Source of the DNA: Aquitalea aquatilis
GTDB taxonomy: Bacteria; Pseudomonadota; Gammaproteobacteria; Burkholderiales; Chromobacteriaceae
Reading direction: 5' to 3'
Assembly (NCBI RefSeq): GCF_005155025.1
Contig: NZ_CP039731.1
Coordinates: 3,162,001-3,226,000, forward strand
DNA: 64,000 nt
Made by a program: the position numbers and the translations under genes. This document shows, one piece after another, positions 53,100-61,491 of the stretch. The notes below the pieces were generated by a model. The model had not been told where the DNA came from and did no database searches. It saw only the letters and a list, made by a program, of their open reading frames with translations. The number at the start of each line of letters is the position of its first letter. The first letter of the stretch is position 1.

Positions 53100-54434
53100 T
53101 TATTCGACGGCGCTCATCTCGTATTTCTTCAGCAGGCGGTACAGCGTGGCGCGGGAAATGCCCAGCGTGCGTGCCGCCTGACTGCTGTTGTGATTGTTCA
53201 GTTGCAGCGCAGTGGCCAGCGCTTCCCGTTCCGCCCTTTCCCGGACTGCCTCCAGCCCATTGTCTAGTGGTGCCAGCATGCTGCTGCCCAGGCCCATGTC
53301 TTGCGGGCGGATGACCCGGCCGCTGGCCATGGCCAGACCCTGGCTGATGCGGTTGGACATTTCACGGATATTGCCCGGCCAGTCGTGTTGCAGCATGGCT
53401 GCCAGCGCCTCGTAAGACAGCCGCTTGAACGGAATGCCGTGGCGACTGGCGCTCTGCTGCAATAGGTGTTGTGCCAGCAGCGGAATGTCCGAGCGCCGTT
53501 CGCGCAGCGCGGGCAGTTGCAGCTGGCAGACACACAGGCGGTAGTACAGATCCTCGCGGAAGCGCCCCTTGCCGATGGCAGCCGGCAGGTCGACATGAGT
53601 GGCCGACAGCACGCGGGTATCGATGCTACGGCTGCGGTTGTCACCAAGCCGGTCTATGGTGCCTTCCTGCAGAAAACGCAGCAGGTTGACCTGTGCCTCT
53701 ATTGCCATGTCACCGATTTCATCCAGAAACAGCGTGCCATTCTGCGCCGCTTCGATGCGCCCGATGCGGCAACTGGATGCGCCGGTAAACGCCCCGCGTT
53801 CGTGGCCGAACAGCTCGGACTGCACCAGGTTGACGGGCAGGCCACCGCAGTTGACCGCCTGGAAGGGGCCGTCGGCGCGGTCGGAGTACTGGTGGATCAG
53901 TTGCGCCACCAGCTCCTTGCCGGTACCGGACTCACCGGTAATCATCACCGTGACATTCACCCGGGCCAGCCGGCGGATTTCCTGACGCAGGCGGCGGATG
54001 CTAGGGTGCTCGCCCACCAGTTGTTGCGGCTCCTGCTCGGTCTGTTCGTGCTGGCTGCGGCGGCGTAACAGGGTTTTGCCGTGCAGCCTGCCCAGGGTGA
54101 CGGCCAGCCGTTCATTTTCAACGGGCAGGCAGTGGTAGTCATAGCAGCTGTCGTTGATAAAGGCGCGCACGGCCGCTTGTTCCAGTTGGGCGCGCTCGGT
54201 CAGCAGCAGCCACTCCAGATCAAGCTCGCTGGCCAGTTGCTGCAGCGCCGTTCTCTTGCGCAGCAGCTTGCTGTCCAGTAATAGCAGCCCGGCACTGCAG
54301 CGGGGGCTGCGTTGTGCTTTCCACTGCTGCGGATCGTGGATATGGATGATGTGCCAATGCTGCTGGCGCAGCGCGTGCAGTACTGGCAGCAGGGCATCCG
54401 ACCCCACTGCCAGCAGCGTCTTGTTTGCTTGCAT
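53100..54434 (-). CDS. Sigma-54-dependent enhancer-binding regulator of the amyloid locus
   Basis: A 444-residue activator. The N-terminal ~130 residues look like a degenerate receiver ('LLAVGSDALLPVLHALRQ', 'AGLLLLDSKLL') without a clear phosphorylation pocket, similar to VpsR-type c-di-GMP-linked regulators (inference). The AAA+ domain has Walker A 'ITGESGTGKELVAQLI' near 166, the sigma-54 loop 'ERGAFTGASS' near 215, and 'GTLFLDEIGDM'. The Fis-type HTH at the end is 'SQAARTLGISRATLYRLLKK'. GGAG precedes the ATG, 11 bases after fapF. It probably activates the sigma-54 promoter at 49565. Confidence 0.9.
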   Translation of the reverse strand: MQANKTLLAVGSDALLPVLHALRQQHWHIIHIHDPQQWKAQRSPRCSAGLLLLDSKLLRKRTALQQLASELDLEWLLLTERAQLEQAAVRAFINDSCYDYHCLPVENERLAVTLGRLHGKTLLRRRSQHEQTEQEPQQLVGEHPSIRRLRQEIRRLARVNVTVMITGESGTGKELVAQLIHQYSDRADGPFQAVNCGGLPVNLVQSELFGHERGAFTGASSCRIGRIEAAQNGTLFLDEIGDMAIEAQVNLLRFLQEGTIDRLGDNRSRSIDTRVLSATHVDLPAAIGKGRFREDLYYRLCVCQLQLPALRERRSDIPLLAQHLLQQSASRHGIPFKRLSYEALAAMLQHDWPGNIREMSNRISQGLAMASGRVIRPQDMGLGSSMLAPLDNGLEAVRERAEREALATALQLNNHNSSQAARTLGISRATLYRLLKKYEMSAVE

Positions 54435-54445
54435 GACCGACTCCG

Positions 54446-55708
54446 TTAAAAACGGTAGGGAAACTTCACCGAAAATGCGTAATTGGGGCTGTCCGGCGTC
54501 ATGCCCAGCGACAGGTTGGGAATGATGGAGAGCCGTTTGCTGAAGGCATAGGTCAGGCCCAGGTTCAGGTTGGCCGCATTGGCGCTGCTGCCGATCACGT
54601 CGGTCCAGTTGCTGCCCTGTTGGCGCATGCGCGCCTGTTGCACCATCTGCTGCGAATAGGACAGGCCCAGGCTGAGCTTGTCGTTGAGGGCAAAGGCGAT
54701 GCCGGCTCCCCAGCTCCAGCTGTCACCCAGGCGCACATCGCCCGGCTGGGTAACGCCAGCGGTGGGGCTGATGTCACTGAAGTGGCCATCCAGATAATGG
54801 GTGTAGCTGAGGCTGGCAAACAGCACGGCCGGGTCTACGGTCTTGACGAAGGACAGGCTGGTACTCAGGCCCCAGACGCCGTTGCCAGTGGGCAGGCGGT
54901 CGGGGATGGACAGATTGTTGTTGCTAGCTGACTGCACCAGCTTGATGCCGTAGGGATTGCGCCCGGTGGGGGCCTTGGCGCGCACACTCCACACGATGTC
55001 CGGCCAGTCGGCATTTTCTTCCACCAGCTTGTAACCCACGCCAAAGCTGACATCGCCCAGCGTCGGTCCTTGCCGCACCGAGCCTTGCGACACGCTGTTG
55101 GCGGCACCGCCGGCACCACCGGAAAAGTAGGTGGCATCACGCGCCACGAAGGGGATGTCCACGTCCAGCTGCCAGCGCGGGCTGGGTGAGTAGCGCGTAG
55201 TCAGGCCCAGGGTGACGCTGTCGCTGACCACCTTGTCCAGATTGATATTGCCCAGAAAAATCGAATCCAGTGCCAGAAACCCGTTCAGCACCAGCTCGCG
55301 GGTGTCGTAGTGGGTGTAGGTAAAGCTGGGTTCGATGGAGAATTTGCCGGCAGCAAAGCCGCTGGCTTCCTGATAGATGTCTTCCACGCTCTTGGGCACT
55401 TCGCTGACGACTGGCAACGCCGGTCCATTGCCTGCGGCCACCGCTCCACTACCTGCAGTTGGGGACTCACTGCTGGCCGGGTTGTTGGCGGCACTGGCGG
55501 CATTGCTACCGTGTTGCAGGCTGGCCAGCTGTCTTTCCAGCTGGCGGATACGGCTTTCCTGTTGCTGATTGGTCTGGGCCAGGGCGCTTATTTGCTGTTG
55601 CAGGCTTTCCAGGCTGATTTCAGCCTGTGCCTGCAATGGAAAAGCCAGGGCAAGCGCGGTTAACAGCAGTGGTTTGACGCCGGAATAGGTAGGGCGCGGC
55701 AGCGGCAT
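54446..55708 (-). CDS. fapF: FapF-like outer membrane amyloid export porin
   Basis: A 420-residue outer membrane protein. After a signal peptide (cleaved near AQA) comes a heptad coiled coil at about 29-65 ('LESLQQQISALAQTNQQQ'), a Ser/Ala/Pro linker, the helix 'VPKSVEDIYQEASGF' and a beta-barrel of alternating strands ending in the C-terminal 'VKFPYRF', as expected for BAM-inserted porins. FapF uses coiled-coil and plug helices to gate fibril export. AAGGAA selects the ATG at 55708 over 55714. It lies on the opposite strand to fapABCDE and shares an operon with the regulator. Confidence 0.87.
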   Translation of the reverse strand: MPLPRPTYSGVKPLLLTALALAFPLQAQAEISLESLQQQISALAQTNQQQESRIRQLERQLASLQHGSNAASAANNPASSESPTAGSGAVAAGNGPALPVVSEVPKSVEDIYQEASGFAAGKFSIEPSFTYTHYDTRELVLNGFLALDSIFLGNINLDKVVSDSVTLGLTTRYSPSPRWQLDVDIPFVARDATYFSGGAGGAANSVSQGSVRQGPTLGDVSFGVGYKLVEENADWPDIVWSVRAKAPTGRNPYGIKLVQSASNNNLSIPDRLPTGNGVWGLSTSLSFVKTVDPAVLFASLSYTHYLDGHFSDISPTAGVTQPGDVRLGDSWSWGAGIAFALNDKLSLGLSYSQQMVQQARMRQQGSNWTDVIGSSANAANLNLGLTYAFSKRLSIIPNLSLGMTPDSPNYAFSVKFPYRF

Positions 55709-56046
55709 GATCATTTCCTTGTAGCACAGGTGCGGGCTGGGCAAGGATCAATACCGGCCAAGACGGGGCAGGCATGCCGGTGCTTCCCGATCACCTGATG
55801 GGGTGAGTGATGCATTGCATGGCCCGACTTGATGTTATTTATTTAAACTGTAGTTTGTGTAACTTATTTATATTGTATATTAGTCGAGCACATGGCCAAG
55901 ACAAGTTGAATTTGACTGTGCTGCGTGAAAGTGCGAAATAATCAGCGGCAACATGGCGGGAACAATGCAATGGCACAGCTGCTGTGCATGTCAGCGCCAG
56001 TTGGCGCGCATTCATGATGAACAAGCTTGATGACAGGGAGTAAACG
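55709..56046. other. AT-rich divergent intergenic region upstream of fapF
   Basis: No gene seen. The segment around 55825-55885 is strikingly AT-rich ('tgttatttatttaaactg'), suitable for promoters of both fapF (minus) and the pseudo-phosphatase (plus). A weak GG-N10-GC match exists on the minus strand near 55811-55826, and TGGCACAGCTGCTGTGC near 55972 has only a -24 match; neither is convincing. Confidence 0.5.
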
Positions 56047-56577
56047 ATGAGGAAGCTGATTGCATTAACAGGCATGCTCTTGTTGCTGGCTAGCGGGCTG
56101 GTCGCGGCTGCCGAGCCATTCAAGCTGGCTTTTGTCGATACCGGCAATACCGGGCGCAGTCTGACGGCCGAGGCACTGGCCCGGCAGCGTATCGAGCAGC
56201 AGAAGCTGCCCATCGCGGTGATTTCGCGAGCGGTCGACATGGACCCCTACGACAGCAGCCCCGAGGCGAATGCGGCCAGCCTGCTGCTGCAGCGTGGCAT
56301 CGACGTGTCGGCCCACCATGCCGCACAGCTGAATGCCAATGATGTACGCCACTCCGACCTGATTCTTACCATGACCGCCAAACACAAGGCCAAGGTGCTG
56401 GAGCTGTTTCCCGAAGCCAAAGGCAAGACTTTTACCTTGTCCGAATACGCCAGCGGTAATACGGATGATGTCGCCGATGCCTGGGGCAAGCCGCTGGCGG
56501 TATACCAGGAGATGCTGCGCCAGGTAGAAGGCTATCTGCCGGCTGTGCTGGACAAGGCACAACATAAAAAGCCGTAA
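56047..56577 (+). CDS. Exported low-molecular-weight tyrosine phosphatase-like protein lacking the catalytic cysteine
   Basis: A 176-residue protein with a signal peptide (cleaved near AAA, about residue 22) and an LMW-PTP/arsenate-reductase fold. The P-loop that normally reads V-C-x-GN-x-C-RS is 'FVDTGNTGRSLTAEALARQ': the nucleophilic Cys is Asp31 and the second Cys is Gly36, while Arg37, Ser38 and the later Asp144 region remain. It cannot act as a normal cysteine phosphatase and is probably a binding or regulatory protein. GGGAG precedes the ATG. Confidence 0.85.
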   Translation: MRKLIALTGMLLLLASGLVAAAEPFKLAFVDTGNTGRSLTAEALARQRIEQQKLPIAVISRAVDMDPYDSSPEANAASLLLQRGIDVSAHHAAQLNANDVRHSDLILTMTAKHKAKVLELFPEAKGKTFTLSEYASGNTDDVADAWGKPLAVYQEMLRQVEGYLPAVLDKAQHKKP

Positions 56578-56656
56578 CAGCCTGCTCACTCCCTTTCGCC
56601 CTGCCTGACCCTTCGTTCCCTGGATCGTGAACACCTTCCAGGCGCTGCGATGGCCG

Positions 56657-57016
56657 CTAGGCTGGTCTTGCTGCAGGCGCGCTGGGCTCGGTCACCACAC
56701 CCCAGATGGCGAAGTCCTGCTCGTAGCTGGGTTCGATCAGGGGGTAGTCCGGGTGTGCCGCCAGCAATTGCAGCCGGCTGCCACTGCGCTGCAGTCGTCG
56801 CACCAGCAGCTCGCCGTCGACGGCAGCCACTACCAGACAGCCCTGTACCGGGCTGCCTTGGCCATCTACCGCCAGCAGACTGCCGGCCTCGATGCCGGCA
56901 CCGGCGAGTGCCTGGTCTGGCATGGGCAGGCAAAACAGCCCGCTGCGCTCGCTGGGGAGTAGCGCTGGTGAGGGCATGGCAGATGGCGCGGTATGGCAGG
57001 GGAGCGTGGTGGTCAT
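56657..57016 (-). CDS. UmuD-like S24 peptidase-fold protein with degenerate catalytic dyad
   Basis: A 119-residue UmuD-like protein: 'GIEAGSLLAVDG', 'VVAAVDGELLVRRLQ', 'AAHPDYPLIEPS' and 'FAIWGVVTEP' align with the UmuD C-terminal domain. The serine of the S-M motif is replaced (Ala36, 'PDQALAGAGI') and the Lys of V-K-R-L is Arg73, so autocleavage and protease activity look lost. No umuC gene is adjacent and no good LexA box is seen. The ATG at 57016 has a weak ribosome binding site; ATG 57040 is an alternative. Confidence 0.78.
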   Translation of the reverse strand: MTTTLPCHTAPSAMPSPALLPSERSGLFCLPMPDQALAGAGIEAGSLLAVDGQGSPVQGCLVVAAVDGELLVRRLQRSGSRLQLLAAHPDYPLIEPSYEQDFAIWGVVTEPSAPAARPA

Positions 57017-57215
57017 GGCAGCAATTTTGAAATTGTACATAATCAAATATAGCAGATGACTGCTTGGCCGGGCAATGGTAGATGCCGTGCTTTTTCTTGC
57101 CATCCGGCGGCGAATTTGGCAGGTCAGTGCAAATTTTCCTTGATGTGGCAGGCTCTGGCTGGTTACCCTCACGCTTTGTAGCCATCAGCCAACAATACCG
57201 GCGCAGGAGCCTTGC

Positions 57216-57491
57216 ATGACCAAACAACAACTGATTGCCATCCTTTCCGAAAAAACCGGCAGTAGCAAAGTCGATGTACTGCGTTTCATGGACGCGCTGG
57301 AACAGACCATCCGCGAAGAACTGGTGAATGGCGGCGAACTGACCCTGGCCAGCACCGGAAAGTTCAAGGTGAAAGACACCGCAGCACGCAATGGCCGCAA
57401 CCCCAAGACCGGCGAGACCGTGCTGATTCCGGCCAAGCGCAAGGTGGTATTTACCCCGATCAAGGCACTGAAAGACGCAGTGGCCAACTGA
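57216..57491 (+). CDS. HU/IHF family DNA-binding protein
   Basis: A 91-residue histone-like protein. 'MTKQQLIAILSEKTGSSKVD' and the DNA-arm 'AARNGRNPKTGETVLIPAKR' with the intercalating NP are typical of HU. AGGAG precedes the ATG and a terminator follows. Since HU assists sigma-54 loops and recombination, its closeness to the amyloid locus may be coincidence. Confidence 0.94.
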   Translation: MTKQQLIAILSEKTGSSKVDVLRFMDALEQTIREELVNGGELTLASTGKFKVKDTAARNGRNPKTGETVLIPAKRKVVFTPIKALKDAVAN

Positions 57492-57534
57492 AACAGCCCG
57501 ACTGTTTCCGGCGTGGCCGGAAATGCTCACCCAG

Positions 57535-57556
57535 GGACGCTACGGCGTCCTTTTTT
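57535..57556 (+). terminator. Intrinsic terminator after the HU gene
   Basis: GGACGC and GCGTCC pair around TACG, followed by six T. Confidence 0.88.
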
Positions 57557-57875
57557 CATGCGTTCAGGATAAATGTGCAAATGACTGGACTGTGCGGGAA
57601 ATTTGTCCAATAAATAAAGTGCTGTAAGACGAGATTGTGAACGGCTGGCAGTTTTGATATCGCGGGGAGCGGTATGGCGGTAGATGAGCCAGTAAATGCC
57701 CGTTAATACCATTATTCTTGAGGTTTTATTTTAAAATGCTCAATGAATTAGTAATGGTGTTGACGTGCTTGAGTGAAGATCGGAATATGGCAGCCTGCCT
57801 GTTGATTGTTTAATGTCTGCAAAAGCGCAGCAGGCGGCAATGTGGTTTTAAGCAATTATAAAAATAGGATCCTCC
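57557..57875. other. AT-rich leader region before the dCache chemoreceptor
   Basis: No gene is seen in these 319 bases. AT-rich runs ('ttgaggttttattttaaaat' near 57718) suggest a promoter, but I find no clear sigma-28 motif. The ribosome binding region is AGGATCC before the ATG. Confidence 0.5.
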
Positions 57876-59747
57876 ATGCGTACTCTACGTTCCAGAATGC
57901 TGGTGTTTGTATTGATGATGCTGGTAGCCATCTCGCTGCTGTTTTGCGGTGTGGCTTACTGGAAGATGAAGGACGCCTTGCTGTCTTCCATCAGTGATCA
58001 AATCAGCCAGACAGCAAACAACAAGGTCAGCTTCATTACCGAATGGGTAAGTACCCGTCAGAATATTGTGGGTTCTGCTCTGCTGCACTTTACCGAGGGG
58101 GACATGAAACCCATCCTCGACCAGTCGCAAGTAGCCGGCAAGCTGGATGACATGTATGTCGGCGAACCCAGCAAGAAGATGACCCAGTTCACCGGTTCTA
58201 CTCCGGTGCCGCCGGGTTATGACCCGACTGGTCGCCCGTGGTATCTGGCGGCCAGCAACGCGCAGGAAGCCATTGCTACCGCGCCGTATATCGATGCCGC
58301 CACCAAGAAGCCCATCATTACCTTTGCCAAGGCCCTGCGCAAAGACGGCCAACTGGTAGCGGTGGCCGGTGGTGACGTATCGCTGCAGCGGGTGGCTGAA
58401 GAAGTGGTGTCCTCCAAGCTGCCGGGCGATGGCTTTGCCTTCCTGATTACCGGTGACGGCTCGGTGATTGCCCATCCGGTCAAGGATTCCGGCATGAAGA
58501 AGATCGGTGAGGTAATGACCGGCTTCGACCTGAACGGCATCAGCAAGGACGGCGCACTGCAAACAGTGAGCATCAACGGCGAATCCAGCATGACCGCGCT
58601 GTATCCGGTGGGGAAGACCGGCTGGCTGCTGGGCGTGGTGGTGCCGGTGGCTGCGGCTACCGTGTCCGTTACCCATTTGATCGAGCTGATGATCGGTGTG
58701 CTGATTGCCGGTGTGGTAGTCGTGGCACTGCTGGCCACGGTTGGTGTGGCGCGCATGCTGTCCGGCCTGACCGAGCTGCGTGATGCCATGCGCAATGTGG
58801 CGAGCGGCGACGGCGACCTCACCCTGCATCTGCCGGTGCACTCGCAAGATGAAGTGGGCCAGATTGCCGAGGCGTTCAATGGCTTCGTGCACAAGCTGCA
58901 CGGCATGTTCGTGTCGGTACGTAACGACGCGGAAGCCCTGGCACGAGATACCTCGGCCCTGCACCAGGCGGCAGAGAGCATTGCCTCGGATTCGCGTGTG
59001 CAGTCTAACGAGCTGTCGGCCACGGCGGCAACCATCGAGCAGATTACCGTCAGCATCAACCATATCGCCGACAATGCCGGCGAGACCGAAGTGCTGGTGG
59101 CCAGCACCCGCGAGAACTCGGAAGACTCCTACCAGGCCATGGAAAAAGTGGCCAGCGAGGTGCAGTCCATCGTGCAGACTGTGGACGCACTGCAGAGTGC
59201 CATGGGTGACCTGTCTTCTCATTCCGAGCAGATTCGCGGCATCGTGGCAGTGATTCGCGATATTGCCGACCAGACCAACCTGCTGGCACTGAATGCGGCC
59301 ATCGAGGCCGCCCGTGCCGGTGAACAAGGCCGCGGCTTTGCGGTCGTGGCTGATGAAGTGCGCAAGCTGGCCGAGCGTACCGCCTCGGCCACGGTGGAAA
59401 TCGCGCAGATGATCAATAGCGTGATGAGCCAGACCGAAGTGGCCATTGGTCACACCAGCAAGACCAACGAGCGGGTGGCCACCGGTGTGGCCCTGTCGCG
59501 TGAAGCTGCAGACAAGGTGGGCAAGATCAAGGCCAGCACCCACGATATCGCGGGTCGCATGTCGGAAATCACCAGTTCGACCAAGGAGCAGAGCACGGCT
59601 ACCACCGTCATGGCGCAAAGTGCCGAACGCATCAATGCCAAGGCGCTGGAAAGTGATGAAAACGTGCAACGCATCCTCAGCATCATTCAGGACCTGTCCC
59701 GTCGCGGCGGCGACCTGCGTGCGCTGGTGTCGCAGTTCAAGCTGTAA
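57876..59747 (+). CDS. dCache-type methyl-accepting chemotaxis protein
   Basis: A 623-residue chemoreceptor: membrane helix at about 8-28, a double-Cache periplasmic sensor at about 35-260 with '[13 protein letters not shown]' and '[17 protein letters not shown]', second helix at about 272-295, HAMP, and signalling domain with '[20 protein letters not shown]' and '[17 protein letters not shown]'. dCache sensors with this motif often bind amino acids or other small metabolites. A strong terminator follows. Confidence 0.95.
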   Translation: MRTLRSRMLVFVLMMLVAISLLFCGVAYWKMKDALLSSISDQISQTANNKVSFITEWVSTRQNIVGSALLHFTEGDMKPILDQSQVAGKLDDMYVGEPSKKMTQFTGSTPVPPGYDPTGRPWYLAASNAQEAIATAPYIDAATKKPIITFAKALRKDGQLVAVAGGDVSLQRVAEEVVSSKLPGDGFAFLITGDGSVIAHPVKDSGMKKIGEVMTGFDLNGISKDGALQTVSINGESSMTALYPVGKTGWLLGVVVPVAAATVSVTHLIELMIGVLIAGVVVVALLATVGVARMLSGLTELRDAMRNVASGDGDLTLHLPVHSQDEVGQIAEAFNGFVHKLHGMFVSVRNDAEALARDTSALHQAAESIASDSRVQSNELSATAATIEQITVSINHIADNAGETEVLVASTRENSEDSYQAMEKVASEVQSIVQTVDALQSAMGDLSSHSEQIRGIVAVIRDIADQTNLLALNAAIEAARAGEQGRGFAVVADEVRKLAERTASATVEIAQMINSVMSQTEVAIGHTSKTNERVATGVALSREAADKVGKIKASTHDIAGRMSEITSSTKEQSTATTVMAQSAERINAKALESDENVQRILSIIQDLSRRGGDLRALVSQFKL

Positions 59748-59779
59748 GGCTGGTGTGGCTGCAGTAGTCTGCCACTGAA

Positions 59780-59808
59780 CAGAACCCCCGCCATGGCGGG
59801 GGTTTTGC
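59780..59808 (+). terminator. Intrinsic terminator after the dCache chemoreceptor
   Basis: AACCCCCGCC and GGCGGGGGTT pair around AT (perfect palindrome 59783-59804), followed by TTTGCTT. Confidence 0.9.
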
Positions 59809-60187
59809 TTGTCCAGTCAACAATGGAGTGTGCTGTTACCAGGCCCGGCCATGCTGGGCCTCGCTATTCAAGCCGCTGCTTGCGTGGCCGTCCGGCTTGC
59901 TCCCCCGGCGGTGTCCTTGCCCTGCCTGCATGCGGTGTTGGCTGGAGGGCCGGCGCGCTGATCTTGAACCATCGTCTCACCCGGCATGCCGGGTTTTTTA
60001 ACGTTTGGCTGGCCGTGCCGGGAGGGCTGCTGCCAATGCGCCACCATGACTGACGAAAAGAACAGTTTTTTGCTCGGAACTTTCACCTCACGACAAGGAA
60101 GTATCGTCTGTTAGCCACGGGAATGAATGGCCAAGATAGCTGACAGGTGTTGTGGATCAGTCTGACCATCTGTCTGGAGGTGTGGTG
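59809..60187. other. Intergenic region with an orphan terminator
   Basis: No protein gene is supported. Between the chemoreceptor terminator and a second terminator at 59979 lie about 170 bases with a GGCCC/GGGCC hairpin near 59851-59870; this could be a small RNA or remnant. The remaining bases to 60187 lead to two tiny genes. Confidence 0.45.
59979..59999 (+). terminator. Orphan intrinsic terminator
   Basis: The perfect 16-bp palindrome ACCCGGCATGCCGGGT is followed by a T-run and then AACG. No gene ends directly upstream; the nearest is the chemoreceptor, 230 bases before, which already has its own terminator. Confidence 0.75.
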
Positions 60188-60334
60188 ATGAAAGCCTATT
60201 TGCTGACCGTGGTGGAGCGGGATGGCCGTCGTTATACGGTGTGTGCGCTGGCCAGCAGTTGCGGCGAGGCCTGCCTCAACGTGCTGGACATGTTGGGGCG
60301 GGTGGCCGGTATCAGCGGGAGGCGCATCAAATGA
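60188..60334 (+). CDS. Tiny hypothetical protein (48 residues)
   Basis: A 48-residue basic protein ('MKAYLLTVVERDGRRYTVCA', ending 'GRVAGISGRRIK'). A strong GGAGGTG precedes the ATG. The stop overlaps the next tiny ORF as ATGA. The family is not recognised; the N-terminal half looks like a short beta-hairpin and the C-terminal half a helix with two Cys. The strong ribosome binding site and coupling argue for a real gene. Confidence 0.65.
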   Translation: MKAYLLTVVERDGRRYTVCALASSCGEACLNVLDMLGRVAGISGRRIK

Positions 60335-60420
60335 AGGCCAGGCTCTATCACTGGCTGGGTGGCGTTCTGCTGTCCAGCCTGTTCATCGCCGCGCTGGCCT
60401 TGGCCCAGGCGCTGGAATAG
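60331..60420 (+). CDS. Tiny single-pass membrane protein (29 residues)
   Basis: A 29-residue protein consisting of a short basic start (MKARLYHWL) and one hydrophobic helix of about 18 residues ending in ALALAQALE. GGGAGG lies about 10 bases upstream and its ATG overlaps the stop of the 48-residue gene (ATGA), so the two are translationally coupled. It is below usual annotation length limits. Confidence 0.6.
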   Translation: MKARLYHWLGGVLLSSLFIAALALAQALE

Positions 60421-60427
60421 CCTGGCC

Positions 60428-61480
60428 TCAGCTGCTCAGGTTGGGGCTGCCTTCGTCGGCATAGGCCTGGTGGATTTTCAGTATCTCCGGCAGCGCCTTC
60501 CTGAAGGCCGGTATCAGCTCCGGGTCAAAGTGCTGACCGGACTGGCTGTACATGTAGTCGAGTGCCTCTGCCAGCGGCAGTGCCGGCTTGTAGGGGCGCA
60601 CTGACAGCAGGGCGTCGAATACGTCGGCAATGGCCACGATGCGCCCGACCAGCGGGATGGCATTGCCACGCAAGCCATAGGGATAGCCGCTGCCATCCCA
60701 GCGTTCGTGGTGGGTGAGGGCGATGCTGCGGGCGGTTTGCAGCAGTTCGTCATCATGGATGCCGATGATGTCGGCCCCCATCAGTGGATGCTGCTTCATC
60801 AAGACCCACTCGGCACTGTCCAGCTTGCCGGGTTTGAGCAGGATGTGGTCTGGAATGCCGATCTTGCCGATGTCGTGCATGGGGGCGGCCAGCTGCAGTA
60901 TTTCCTGCGCCTTGTCACCCAGGCCTGCCACTTCGGCAATCAGCCGCGAGGCATGTGCCATGCGGATGACGTGATTGCCGGTTTCATTGTCCTTGAACTC
61001 GGCCGCCCGCCCCAGGCGCTGGATGATCTGCTGGCGCGAGGTCAGCAGTTCGTGGGTACGCTGGGCCACCATGCGCTCCAGTTCGCGCGTCTGGTCGTAC
61101 AGTGCCAGCTGGGTACGCACCCTGGCCTTGACCACCGGTGGGCTGATCGGCTTGGTGATGTAGTCGACCGCACCGATTTCCAGTCCCAGTTTTTCGTCTT
61201 CCACCGAGCACATGGCGGTGACGAAGATTACCGGAATGTGCTGGCGGTCGGGATTGGCCTTCAGTCGACGGCAGACTTCATGGCCGCTCAGCCCCGGCAT
61301 CATCACATCCAGCAGGACAAGGTCGGGCGGCGAGTCGGAATAGATGATCTGCAGCGCCTTTTCGCCATTGGCCGCCACCTTGATGCTGTAATCGTCTTCC
61401 AGGATGGCGGCCAGCAATTCGATGTTTTCCGGTACGTCATCAGCAATCAATATGCTCTGGCGCAGTCTGAGATCGGCCAT
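60428..61480 (-). CDS. HD-GYP response regulator (RpfG-like c-di-GMP phosphodiesterase)
   Basis: A 350-residue two-domain protein. Receiver at about 8-125 with phospho-acceptor Asp in 'LVLLDVMMPGLSG' and Lys in 'YITKPISPPVV'; a short coiled linker; HD-GYP at about 150-340 with 'MHDIGKIGIP' and 'HHERWDGSGYPYGL'. It should hydrolyse c-di-GMP when phosphorylated, most likely by the hybrid kinase whose gene ends 11 bases upstream. Confidence 0.94.
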   Translation of the reverse strand: MADLRLRQSILIADDVPENIELLAAILEDDYSIKVAANGEKALQIIYSDSPPDLVLLDVMMPGLSGHEVCRRLKANPDRQHIPVIFVTAMCSVEDEKLGLEIGAVDYITKPISPPVVKARVRTQLALYDQTRELERMVAQRTHELLTSRQQIIQRLGRAAEFKDNETGNHVIRMAHASRLIAEVAGLGDKAQEILQLAAPMHDIGKIGIPDHILLKPGKLDSAEWVLMKQHPLMGADIIGIHDDELLQTARSIALTHHERWDGSGYPYGLRGNAIPLVGRIVAIADVFDALLSVRPYKPALPLAEALDYMYSQSGQHFDPELIPAFRKALPEILKIHQAYADEGSPNLSS

Positions 61481-61491
61481 GGTGTGGGCTT

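Noticed and set aside
55811-55826. Sigma-54 promoter for fapF on the minus strand
   Set aside because: GG-N10-GC spacing is present, but the flanking bases match the -24/-12 consensus poorly.
55972-55990. Sigma-54 promoter for the pseudo-phosphatase gene
   Set aside because: The -24 TGGCAC is perfect but the -12 GC is displaced by two bases.
57020-57060. LexA box upstream of the UmuD-like gene
   Set aside because: The AT-rich stretch contains CTG and TAC blocks but not CTG-N10-CAG with the right spacing.
57885-59669. Long open frame opposite the dCache chemoreceptor
   Set aside because: Its translation is His/Gln/Gly-rich noise opposite a well-supported gene with full chemoreceptor motifs.
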